DNA of 64,000 nt from Pomphorhynchus laevis (lineage: Eukaryota > Acanthocephala > Palaeacanthocephala > Echinorhynchida > Pomphorhynchidae), in the NCBI GenBank assembly GCA_012934845.2, contig WNNJ02002556.1, positions 1-64,000 of the forward strand. The letters are read 5' to 3'. Under the pieces are notes generated by a model. The model was not told the origin of the DNA and searched no databases. It was given only the letters and a program-made list of their open reading frames with translations. Numbering within the stretch: position 1 is the stretch's first letter; every line of letters begins with the position of its first letter. Position numbers and translations under genes: made by a program. This document shows, piece after piece, positions 34,501 through 42,836 of the stretch.

Positions 34501-36944
34501 CTTTTTGATAATAATAAGCGTTAATAATTAGCGACAACAAAGCAGATAGTTCAAGAGTAATTCGACATTTAAGTAAAAAATAATAATTTTATTTTTGTTT
34601 TTTCTAAATTTTAAAATTTCTATATTTTATTAAGTTAAAAATAGATCCATTTTTATTAAATTTAGAATTTTCGAGCACTAATTAGAAAAAATGTTCACTA
34701 GTCAAAATTTCAAATTTTAAATAGATGAACTTTCGCTAAGCACTCATTTGACTATTGTGGCATTAGTCAATGCAGCAATAGTCAATGCATAAGCCACTAA
34801 ATGTTCTAGTAATGAGTTAGGTTATTACTAATGGCAAAACAAAAATTAAATTGGAAGAAAATATAAAAACACTTACATCTAACTTAGGAAAATCGTCAAT
34901 TACTTTAGTCAGTCTGTCTCGAATAGATTGTTGCGTAAATTTGACTTTTCTCATGTAGAATTGTCGTATACGGCATATTTTAAAATGACGGTGAATCACA
35001 GTCGGAGTTTTTCTCTGTGTTTTTGACAGCATGATATCGATAAAGTCCTACGAAAGAAAATGTTGCTGAATTAATTACTGGAATAATTCATAAAAATGGA
35101 ATAATTTTTATATTTTTTACTTTTTTATTTATAAAAAAATGGACTTCATTAAAAAAAGTAACAAGATTTGACAAGAGTGAAGAATATAGTTTACACTATT
35201 TTTTACTTTAGTAACTAGATTTGAAGAAAAGAATAGCTTCAGTCGTCAAACAATATAATTTTAACAATAATGGCAATTATTATTTATTTTTACAAATATT
35301 TTTACGAATTTGTTAAGTTATTAATAAAAAATTAAGAAATAATTATTGACTATTTATTAATTAAATAGATTTTTTTATAAAAAATATTCAAATTATATTA
35401 ATATTTTTTATTAATATAAAATAGAAACACAACTAAAACATATTTTATTTTGTAAATTCGATTTTTAAATATTACATTAGTGTTAAATGATAAGTTCATT
35501 ATGCTCTTAAAAGTGCACATCGAGATGTGAACTGGAGTGCGAGGGATAATGATATTAACAGTGATGAAAAAATAGGAAAATTCAGGATATGAGATTGTAG
35601 AGGAAGCTTATGTAATGAGACTGTTGAGAAAAGCGATAATATTAAGAGCGCTGCCAAGAATATGCGTAGCGCTCTACCCATGGGTAGAATAAGATAAATC
35701 AAGGGATGTATGAAGATAGAAGCAAAGGATCAAGAGACGGTTTCTCTCGATATTTAAACGCCATGTACAATATTAAATTAGTATTATGGATTTGTAAATA
35801 CTCGGATTTTATTAAATGGGTGTAAGTTTTACGTATGTTTTAATGTCTACAATATCCAACTCAACAATAATTTATTCCTAATCAATTCCAATACGGTTAT
35901 TGACTGGCATCTACAATTTATATGATTATCACATTATATAACGATTAAAAACTTATTGCCATTTATTAAAATTATATCTTAAAACTTTAAGTTGTTTTAC
36001 TATAAAATGCACGAAAACTAAGTGTTCAAATTATAAAAATTTTGCTGCAAAAAATTGTTAATGACTTTATAGATTTAATTGAAGCTAATGAAATTAATGT
36101 ATTACAATGGTCGAGTACTGTTTGTTTGGTGCAAGAAACCGTATTAAAAAATTATAAAAATTCACTCTAGTGATACGTCTTTAATCGAGAAATAATTTTT
36201 GGAGAAATCAGTTAATTAGAAATCAGTTAACAGTCAGTTAATTATTAATTGTTAATTTAAAATGTTTTATTAAACAAAATAATAAGCTTTTAATCTAGAA
36301 ATATTTTTGAATACAGATCAGGATGGATATATTTCTAACTAAAAAAATAACAATTTTAATTATTTCTAAATTAAATTAAAAATTAAATAATTTCGCTCAT
36401 ATAAACAAATATTGCTTGAAATTTTCAGGTTTAAACAAGATTATGATTAAGAATATAATTTCGATAGACTAAATTGTTCTGACGAATATAAACGTTTTTT
36501 TTAATTCAAATATTTTAACAAAAGAGTAATTTTATTTAAAATTTAAGACAAATTTGTATATTATAACATAAGCAAGTTTTTTTCATCTTTCATTCTACAT
36601 TGTAAAACGATCGTCAACATATATTTACACTTTAATTCAATATTTAGATAAAATCATATGTGCATTTTATTGATACATTATTTAAAAATATTGAAACTTG
36701 ATCTGGAAGAAATAAAGCACATTTTTATAAGAACTTGGTATAAAATTTGATATAACTCCTTAAGGGGAGAGATGGCATAGTATTTAAGAAGACGCACGAC
36801 GCCATCCGCAATCAATCGTCATTCTGAGGTAAGTCAGCACTTTGATATCAAAGTAACGAAAAGTCATGGCCAGCTAAATTTTACTTATTTGTAACTAACC
36901 TTTGCATTTGGAACAACCAAAATACTTTTGAAATTGTGATTCAT
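22550..36944 (-). CDS. GTPBP4: nucleolar GTP-binding protein 1 (NOG1/GTPBP4), 14 exons, 637 aa
   Basis: GTPase of the Obg/NOG1 class that works in late nucleolar assembly of the 60S ribosomal subunit. Exons (minus strand): 36,900-36,944; 34,877-35,047; 31,611-31,714; 30,848-30,931; 30,649-30,802; 28,098-28,190; 26,118-26,267; 25,418-25,525; 25,281-25,370; 24,579-24,689; 24,399-24,528; 23,373-23,743; 22,755-22,904; 22,550-22,702. All introns are GT-AG, every phase agrees, and the 637-residue sum fits the human protein (634). Motifs: N-terminal [14 protein letters not shown] and FYMRKVKF; G1 GFPNVGKS (aa 174-181); G3 DTPG (220-223); G4 NKID (288-291); KRDDK after the G domain; basic C-terminus ending [11 protein letters not shown]. 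Intron 4 is only 45 nt. Intron 5 holds a Penelope-like element, and intron 2 holds a 380-bp tandem array. No lesion was seen, so the gene looks intact. Confidence 0.95.
28335..29400 (+). mobile_element. Penelope-like element, family P2, in NOG1 intron 5
   Basis: A 221-codon plus-strand frame (28,378-29,043) encodes the palm and thumb of a reverse transcriptase: [13 protein letters not shown] near residue 22, then [10 protein letters not shown] with the catalytic D-D, then G-V-Y-L-D-M-N and a K-rich C-terminus. The motif-4 form G-V-P-M-G-G-N and the text after the catalytic box fit PLE-type enzymes without a GIY-YIG tail. The fingers domain is missing. The region left of the frame (28,340-28,400) repeats 29,200-29,260 directly, as for the pseudo-LTRs of PLEs. 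The 3' end (29,043-29,400) ends with AAATACGTAGACTCAGTTAG and includes a G+C-rich hairpin at 29,111-29,152. It lies opposite to NOG1. Confidence 0.65.
29790..29890 (+). repeat. solo copy of PLE family P2 3' end
   Basis: Repeats 29,320-29,400 nearly exactly (AGCATTATTATGTTTTGTTT through ACGTAGACTCAGTTAG) about 470 bp further on. The stretch between has no recognisable content apart from a perfect hairpin (GTATTGTCAAC ... GTTGACAATAC) at about 29,411. Confidence 0.6.
30277..30327. repeat. perfect 14-bp-arm hairpin with third half-copy
   Basis: GCTAGCCGAACATT faces its complement across one base (30,277-30,305), and a further near copy, GCTAGCCGAGCATT, follows at 30,314. It is much richer in G+C than the surrounding NOG1 intron 5. 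It may be the stub of a MITE or the stem of a small RNA. Confidence 0.5.
31715..32628. other. NOG1 intron 2, proximal part, nothing recognised
   Basis: AT-rich intron sequence ending in an (AT)n-rich run at 32,490-32,600 that borders the 380-bp tandem array. No gene or element was recognised. Confidence 0.55.
32629..34428 (+). repeat. tandem array of a 380-bp unit, about 4.7 copies (array 1)
   Basis: The landmark GATGAGTGTTGCCGGG recurs at intervals of 365, 382, 378 and 378 bp. Copies are about 95% alike. Shared blocks include GGATCCAACGAG, GTGTCGGAAACGCC, GGCAACCGAAAC, CTGATGAG and CTGGACCGTTGTCTACTCAG. The short frames inside are not conserved as proteins. Each unit has GGCAAC-C-GAAAC about 25 nt upstream of CTGATGAG-T-GTTGCC. 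The two hexamers are complementary, so this is the core of a hammerhead with stem II open. The rest of the fold is not convincing. The unit length and tandem form recall animal retrozymes and HHR-bearing satellites. The array lies in NOG1 intron 2 and is preceded by an (AT)n-rich run. Confidence 0.75.
34429..34876. other. NOG1 intron 2, distal part, nothing recognised
   Basis: AT-rich intron with no recognisable gene or element. Confidence 0.55.
35500..35760. other. GC-richer patch in NOG1 intron 1, unidentified
   Basis: This piece differs in composition from the surrounding intron and carries open stretches on both strands: a 67-codon minus frame rich in Leu and Ser, and a broken plus reading. 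No protein family was recognised. A remnant of a mobile element is likely. Confidence 0.3.
36738..36890 (+). promoter_or_regulatory. TATA-like promoter and donor site in NOG1 intron 1: possible first exon or spliced-leader RNA gene
   Basis: On the strand opposite NOG1 the sequence has TATAAAA at 36,739 and TATTTAAG at 36,781. A G+C-richer stretch of about 40 nt follows, ending CATTCTGAG next to a consensus donor GTAAGT at 36,829. Just beyond is a perfect hairpin, CTTTGATATCAAAG, and then an AAATTTTAC run. Short exon, strong donor, hairpin and U-rich run is the layout of spliced-leader RNA genes, but a first exon of an unseen gene fits too. No second copy was found in the window. Confidence 0.22.
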
Positions 36945-36960
36945 CTAAAATATGGCAGAT
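36945..36960 (-). promoter_or_regulatory. 3' splice acceptor directly before the NOG1 start codon
   Basis: The minus strand reads GCCATATTTTAG and then ATG, a T-rich tract and AG abutting the start codon. This suits a spliced-leader acceptor or the end of a 5' UTR intron. The same arrangement precedes the other two host genes. Confidence 0.4.
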
Positions 36961-37064
36961 TTGTCAACAAAATATTTGAGGATCGCTAGAAAATATTTCA
37001 TTTTTATTTTGACAAAAATTTAAAGATATTAAAATACTATACTTTCAAATATATATAATACTAT

Positions 37065-37770
37065 ACTCGCTCTTGTATGGATACGATCTTAAAATCTGAA
37101 GAGGTATATATGCGCAAAAGTATTCCGATGTATTACAGGAGGATATTCGGAAAGTGCCGAACTGGGCTCGCGATAAATTTGATAAACGCATTCAAATGCG
37201 TCGTTTTATGTATAAGCAGTTGTAAAAGTAATCAGCGCCCGAATTATTTTCTTAACAATTAGTTGATTGCATAGGCTGAACATGTCAAGGATCTTGATGT
37301 GTGGATATCTTATGACTTATCGACTAAAAAACAAACAGAGTACCTAACCACAAAAGTCAATAGGTTGGTGGGTTTTATCCGTCGCACATTTGTCGCCCTC
37401 TCAAATCGATCTTTTAAGTTACTTGAAAACGCATTTATTTTAAGTAACCTATTGTATGATTCCGAATGTTGTACGTATCCGAGATTTAAGGAAGAGGTAA
37501 TTCAACAAGAAAATGTGCTCCGCAGAGCAACAAAGTTGATTTCTGCACTTAAACACCTTTCCTGAGACGACCGGCTGCATACACGTAACATGGAGCGTGT
37601 GAGCAAATAACGAGTTATCAGCGACCTATGTCTTACTTGAAAGTTTTACATATCTGAAGCCATGTGTTAAGAAAGTCATTTATTGTTCGTTCCGGTAATG
37701 GATTACGTGGTCATTCACTGTGCTTAAGTCGCCGGAGGATAACTTGCTCAGGGAACGTTGCAATTGTCTA
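37065..37770 (+). mobile_element. LINE family B, 3' fragment of reverse transcriptase
   Basis: Plus-strand text is the C-terminal RT region of the family better preserved at 55.6-58.2 kb. Shared blocks include L-D-V-W-I-S-Y-D, V-G-F-I-R-R-T-F and E-N-V-L-R-R-A-T-K-L (37,299-37,565), with a broken upstream stretch corresponding to the catalytic-box neighbourhood. The remaining 200 bp resemble the family's R-G-H-S tail. Truncated at the 5' end, with at least two frame changes. It starts about 120 bp upstream of the NOG1 start codon. Confidence 0.65.
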
Positions 37771-37789
37771 AGCATAATATAATAATAAA

Positions 37790-38860
37790 AGAGGAGGTGT
37801 AATTATTAAACAAGTCGAAGCGCAAACAGTTAGCTCCGGCGAAGTACCATTATCGTACGTGAAAGTCACCTTTCTGCTTCGTTTCATAAACTCTAGACCA
37901 AGAATTAAAAATAATTCCGGCAGAATTGAAGTTTTAGATCTTTGTAGAGCCTGTAACGTCTCCAATCTTGACGAAAATTGAACTATATACATGTGTTGGA
38001 ATTGAGCATGCCATGACAAGGTTAGGATTTTGAATCGATGAACATTAGTGTTGCGATGATCTACACACAACTCCAAGATTTCCCCATTTACCACATTTAT
38101 AGCAATAAATATCTCTCGCCGGACAATTCGTTCGTAAGTGGTATCTCTTCTCGCAGAAATTGCATTTTGAAGAAACCTCTCGATATCATCTAGAGGATCG
38201 ATTTCTCGTCACAGCCGAACAATCGTTGTTAACCTGTACTTCATTATATATGGGACATTTGAAATCCGGTTAAGATGAAGCAGAAAACACTGGGTTGCCC
38301 GAGGTGTGTGGTATATGACTTTGAGAATTTTTTGAGCAGTTTCCATGGTTAACGCCGTTGTCACCGTCATGTCAAGGAGATCATTGTACTCCAGCAAATT
38401 TTGTAGTGTAATAGAATATTTCAACCCAGATATTTGATCATCGTGAATCTCTTCTTCAGCATGAACACTCGCCTTACCTCCTAAAAATCGCATTATTTTT
38501 CTAGTTGAACCAATTGACGAAGAATGTTATCAATGCTTCCAAGATTACTCAGTTTTCGCGTGGCCATACGATGCCGCGCAAAGATTGCATTTGCAGGTTT
38601 TAGAAAGGCTATTTCGAGAATGAGCTTTCGTCTCTTCATATGTAGCGCAGATGAATACGATATTATACACTTCTCTGAATACATAATTGGTGAGTAGATT
38701 AAGTTTATTAGGGACCAATACGCATTTGTTGATACTATTTCTTTGGTGAAGTTTTCGAACGTTCGAATCAAGTGCTTGTGTGGAAGGGGATTTAAATCTG
38801 ATTTACCTTCGAATTCGACAAGACGCAGCATTAAGTCTATTTGAAACAATTGTTAAATAA
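37790..38860 (-). mobile_element. fossil Gypsy-type gag region
   Basis: The minus strand carries a broken gag gene of a Ty3/Gypsy-type element. The best mark is a pair of CCHC zinc knuckles at about 38,050-38,165, containing N-C-P-A-R-D and C-Y-K-C-G-K. They are close kin of the knuckles of the nearly whole element at 42.7-46.6 kb (R-C-P-A-R-N, C-R-S-C-G-K). The upstream part has the helical, charge-rich text expected of the capsid region. It is broken in several places, is clearly older than the 42.7-kb copy, and no LTR was recognised. Confidence 0.5.
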
Positions 38861-38999
38861 ATTGTTATAATAATATCCACTTAAATGGATTTATTCAACA
38901 ATCTTAAAACAGAATAAGCTAATTAGAAAATACAAGTGATCAAACTGTAAATTCTTAAGTGAAATTTAACATACTATGTATGTAATAAGTGTTCTTTTT

Positions 39000-39430
39000 A
39001 TTCTTCGTTATTCGTTTTTATCGCTTTGAAAAGTTGAGTATATCGTTGAATGGTAAAGAAGATGCATTTTGTTTGCAAAATGATGTAAATCGTACGTCTC
39101 TTCAAACTCCCAAACATCATTATTTCATTAAGCAGAAAATCCAATGGCTATTGCGTGAAGGTATTATTATCAAAGAGAGTAATCGTCGTAGGATACCCAA
39201 GTTTTAATTGTGATCACCGAATAGGTAAGAGGTTGGTTATTTACACTTTTGAACTGGCATACTCTACCTCGTACAAATGATTTTATCGAAAATATTTATC
39301 GATATTTTATTATCTGCGACCAGCTTATAACGAAATTCTTCTAGCTCACGAGGATATGAAATATCCTGCTTTTGAAAAACAAGAAATTTATATCATTCAA
39401 CAAAAATGATTTTGGGACTTAAGAATGGAG
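39000..39430 (+). mobile_element. fossil Gypsy-type reverse transcriptase fragment
   Basis: Plus-strand text at about 39,095-39,200 reads H-H-Y-F-I-K-Q-K-I-Q-W-L-L-R-E-G-I-I. This corresponds to the start of the RT domain of Gypsy elements (compare H-Y-Q-F-I-R-S-E-I-M-R-L-L-K-D-G-V-I in the 44.1-kb copy). The piece is short, broken, and in the orientation opposite to the gag fossil next to it, so the two come from a rearranged or separate insertion. Confidence 0.45.
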
Positions 39431-39659
39431 TAGTAGCTTCCCAGAAAATCATTATTTAATAATGTCAACAAAGGCCTTAATGATATATATGTTATTAGTA
39501 TAAAGATATATATTATTGTAGATGCTGCCAAAAACCGGTTTTTGACAACATCTACAACTATGACACTGAAACTTATTAGCTATAGAAGCATAGTTTAACA
39601 CAATCATATATAAAATTATATATAAATATATATACTCCGGTTTTTGGCAACATATACAA

Positions 39660-39760
39660 TTATATATATTGTTAAGAATTAAACGGCACGAAGGAACACA
39701 GCGTTGTTGAAACGTTTCGCCTCGAAGGGCTTCTTCAGTCAATCTAAAAGTCAAAATACA
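39660..39760 (-). repeat. PLE-type terminal motif, hammerhead-like
   Basis: The minus strand reads GACTGAAGAAGCCC, TTCG, AGGCGAAACGTTTC, which has the order CUGANGA, stem II, GAAAC seen in Penelope-element termini. Stem I is not convincing and one extra base precedes stem II, so activity is doubtful. It differs from families P1 and P2. The 100-codon open frame spanning it is not a credible protein. Confidence 0.45.
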
Positions 39761-39938
39761 CTGTCAATAAATCACAAATCACTTAAAGATAAAACAATGC
39801 AGACAAAAGAACGAGAAAAGGAACGTAACATCGCGCCATTGGTAGATATGGTTATCTGTGTTTACATCAGGTTGTGAATCTATGTGTAATCGTCCGATCT
39901 GTATTTAGTATGTTTTTCATGTGTATTCATTGTATGTG

Positions 39939-39986
39939 CTGCAACTGATGAGGCTTCTCAAAGCCGAAACATATACCGTCTTGCAG
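39939..39986 (+). ncRNA. hammerhead ribozyme (type I, short stem III)
   Basis: All conserved elements are present in order. Stem I 5' half CTGCAA is followed by core CTGATGA. Stem II is GGCTT, loop CTCA, AAGCC (5 bp, with the canonical G-C at the core). Core GAA follows, and stem III is AC/GT around a 7-nt loop. The cleavage triplet is GTC at 39,978-39,980, and the stem I 3' half is TTGCAG, an exact complement of CTGCAA. Two-base-pair stem III is characteristic of hammerheads in Penelope-like elements and retrozymes, which cleave best as dimers. It lies about 200 bp from the second 380-bp array. No second copy was seen, so the host element is unknown. Confidence 0.8.
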
Positions 39987-40149
39987 TGATGAATCATGAA
40001 ATTCTTTATAGAAAGAGACAGATAGGTGTAATAGACAGACCTGGTTGAATCACATCTTTAATTTATTTATCGATCTTCTGAACATCCAGGCAGCGGTTAC
40101 CCCTTCGTCAGTAGGGATCCCAAGCAGTGGTTCAAATAACCCTATTGAT

Positions 40150-40152
<3 letters not shown>

Positions 40153-40183
<31 letters not shown>
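40153..40183. repeat. (TA)n microsatellite
   Basis: About 15 TA units that border the start of the second 380-bp array. Array 1 is also preceded by an (AT)n-rich run, which suggests insertion at TA repeats. Confidence 0.9.
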
Positions 40184-40184
<1 letters not shown>

Positions 40185-41325
40185 TAAATGGTGTTGCTTG
40201 ATAGACTGGACTTCGATTCACGACTTTCAGTCACCATGTCACTTCTAGACGACCACTTCAGCATCGAAATGATGAGTACCCGGCAACACTCATCAGTAGA
40301 ATGAGGTACACACTGGTCGTTTCGGTTGCCTGTGTGACATTGTGAATAAAGGCGTTTCCGACACTTTGCTTAATTGTCTGAGGCTTATGCTCTTAACCAG
40401 ATCGAATTGCTGTGCGGACTATCCTTAAACACTAGGCAGAGGTTGTTGCTGAATTGTCGCTGCACTCGTTGGATCCTAAATGGATACGGCAGGTATAATA
40501 GTAGTGCACGGATGTGCTGAGTAGACAACGGTCCAGGATTTCTTACGAAATACGGCATTTATACTAAATGGTGTTGCTTGATAGACTGGACTTCGATTCA
40601 CGACTTTCAGTCACCATGTCACTTCTAGACGACCACTTCAGCATCGAAATGATGAGTACCCGGCAACACTCATCAGTAGAATGAGGAACACACTGGTCGT
40701 TTCGGTTGCCTGTGTGACATTGTGAATAAAGGCGTTTCCGACACTTTGCTTAATTGTCTGAGGCTTACGCTCTTAACCAGATCAAATTGCTGTGCGGACC
40801 ATCCTTAAACACTAGGCAGAGGTTGTTGCTGAATTGTCGCTGCACTCGTTGGATCCTAAATGGATACGGCAGGTATAATAGTAGTGCACGGATGTGCTGA
40901 GTAGACAAAGGTCCAGGATTTCTTACGAAATACGGCATTTATACTTAATGGTGTTGCTTGATAGACTGGACTTCGATTCACGACTTTCAGTCACCATGTC
41001 ACTTCTAGACGACCACTTTAGCATCGAAATGATGAGTACCCGGCAACAATCATCAGTAGAATGAGGTACACACTGGTCGTTTCGGTTGCCTGTGTGACAT
41101 TGTGAATAAAAGCGTTTCCGACACTTTGCTTAATTGTCTGAGGCTTACGCTCTTAACCAGATCGAATTGCTGTGCAGACTATCCTTAAACACTAGGCATA
41201 GGTTGTTGCTGAATTGTCGCTGCACTCGTTGGATCCTAAATGGACACGGCAGGTATAATAGTAGTGCACGGATGTGCTGAGTAGACAACGGTCCAGGATT
41301 TCTTACGAAATACGGCATTTATACT
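40182..41325 (-). repeat. tandem array of the 380-bp unit, 3 copies, inverted (array 2)
   Basis: Three copies with period exactly 380 bp (landmark CACTCATCAG at 40,288, 40,668 and 41,048) of the same unit as array 1, read on the minus strand. Copies within this array are about 98% alike, closer to each other than to array 1, which indicates amplification after they separated. Shared blocks are the complements of those listed for array 1. The right end stops where LINE-derived text begins. Confidence 0.8.
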
Positions 41326-41489
41326 GATTTTGTTTTATCATCAAGCTTTCATACGTATCCCAGCTACATGGATATTGAAATTCAAAAGCATGAGTGGCCA
41401 TACAATATGTATAATAAGCTCAATATACATGCCTGCTTTGAGTCAATATATACCTTGCAATCAATACATACCTTGCATAAAAGTGTACA

Positions 41490-42746
41490 TGAAATCGCAT
41501 GCATAAAAGTGTACAACGACTTACTCATTTCTCGAGACAAGGTTCTATATAGTGTTCTCATCTCCCTCGACCTCTCCTCCGCATTCGACATTGTCGACCA
41601 CTCCGTCCTCCTTTCTCGCCTTCGTTATGATTACGGCTTTTCTTCCTCCTCCGTAGCATGGTTCGCCTCATATCTATCCGACCGTTCCTTTCGCGTCTGT
41701 TCTAATTCATCATCCTCCCCTCCCATCCCTATTTTTTGCGAGGTCCCACAAGGTTCAGTCCTAGGTCCCTTGCTTTTCTCTCTTTTGCTTGGCGATCTCT
41801 CTCCATTTATCAAACCTTACTCCTTTAACTTCATGCAATACGCCGATGACATTCTAATCTATGCTCATGCACCCGCACATCGCATACACGATATCGGCAT
41901 TTCTGCCTCCAACTGTCTTTCTTCTATCCACAAACGTCTCTCCAATCAACATCTCGTTCTAAACCCCGAAAAGTCCAAAATAATGTGGATCCTTCCCCGT
42001 AAACCAAACATATCTCCTCCCACTGTATATTTTGCCTCATCGATCATCCCCATAGTCCACAATCTCACTTTCTTAGGCTTCCATTTCGATGATCACCTTT
42101 CCCTTAAACCCTTCGTCCGTGACAAGGTCCGCTCATCTAACTTAATTCTCCGTGACATCCGCCGTATCCGCCCCCTTATCGACTTCCGTTCTTGTATGTC
42201 TCTTTTTTCATCGCTTCTTTACCCTAAAATCGATTACTGCCTTAGCCTTTTCGCCAATTCTCCAAAATCCATCATCCTACCCCTACAACGAATAATCAAC
42301 ACCGCCGTTCGAGTGCTCTTTCGTCTCCGTCGCTTCGACCACACATCCACATATTTTGCCCAACTCTCCTGGCCCACCATCCACATCCGCATCAAACTCC
42401 GCCTTCTTCTCGTTACCTTTCGTCTCATCGCTGTCGGCTCCCCATCGTTCATCAACCTTCCTTTCTTAGACGATACTCGCCCCACCTCGCTATCGCTTCG
42501 TTCCTGTCATACCCTCTTACTCCACGTTCCTAATTACTCCAACAACTACGGTCTCCGATCCTTCCTCGTCGCCGCCTCACTCGCCTGGAATCAACTCCCT
42601 CTCGACGTCCGCCGCGCTCCCTCCTTTATCACATTCAAACACCTCCTCCGTTCACACCTTCTCGACACCTGATTCACAGTCTTATTTTGTTGTGGTCATG
42701 TAAGCGTGCGCTGGCACGCATTTGCCACGTTAAAATAAATCCTTTT
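41490..42746 (+). mobile_element. LINE family A, 5'-truncated copy with intact 3' end
   Basis: A single open frame (from 41,368, LINE text from about 41,490, to 42,672) covers RT motifs 3 to 7 and the C-terminal domain. It includes LDLSSAFDIVDH, VPQGSVLGPLLFSLL, QYADDILIYAH with the catalytic D-D, and SFLVAASLAWNQLPLDV near the end, followed by a stop and a 70-bp 3' UTR. The 3' UTR has the inverted pair GTGCG/CGCAC found in all three family copies here. The endonuclease and RT fingers are missing. The frame is uninterrupted, so the copy is young. The coding strand is strongly pyrimidine-rich. Belongs to the CR1/L2/Jockey superfamily; clade not assigned. The 3' end abuts the LTR of the next element. 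Confidence 0.85.
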
Positions 42747-42836
42747 TTACATTAACCATGTCGCATTAACCTATTTATTATATTCTGTTTGTTTGTAGAT
42801 TGTTCAAATAAAGCTGCATAAATTGCTTTCAGTTCA
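42747..42836 (+). repeat. left LTR of the Gypsy element (about 90 bp)
   Basis: Starts TTACATTAACCATG and ends GCTTTCAGTTCA; contains CAAATAAAGC, a likely poly(A) signal. It is 90 bp long, unusually short for a Gypsy LTR. A TG...CA core would be 78 bp. Confidence 0.8.

Noticed and set aside
39452-39754. A 100-codon minus frame at the PLE-type terminal motif.
   Set aside because: The readable part is a translation of the non-coding terminal repeat followed by low-complexity sequence.
41382-42485. Minus-strand frames of 60-83 codons across LINE A.
   Set aside because: They are antisense shadows; the plus frame carries all RT motifs.
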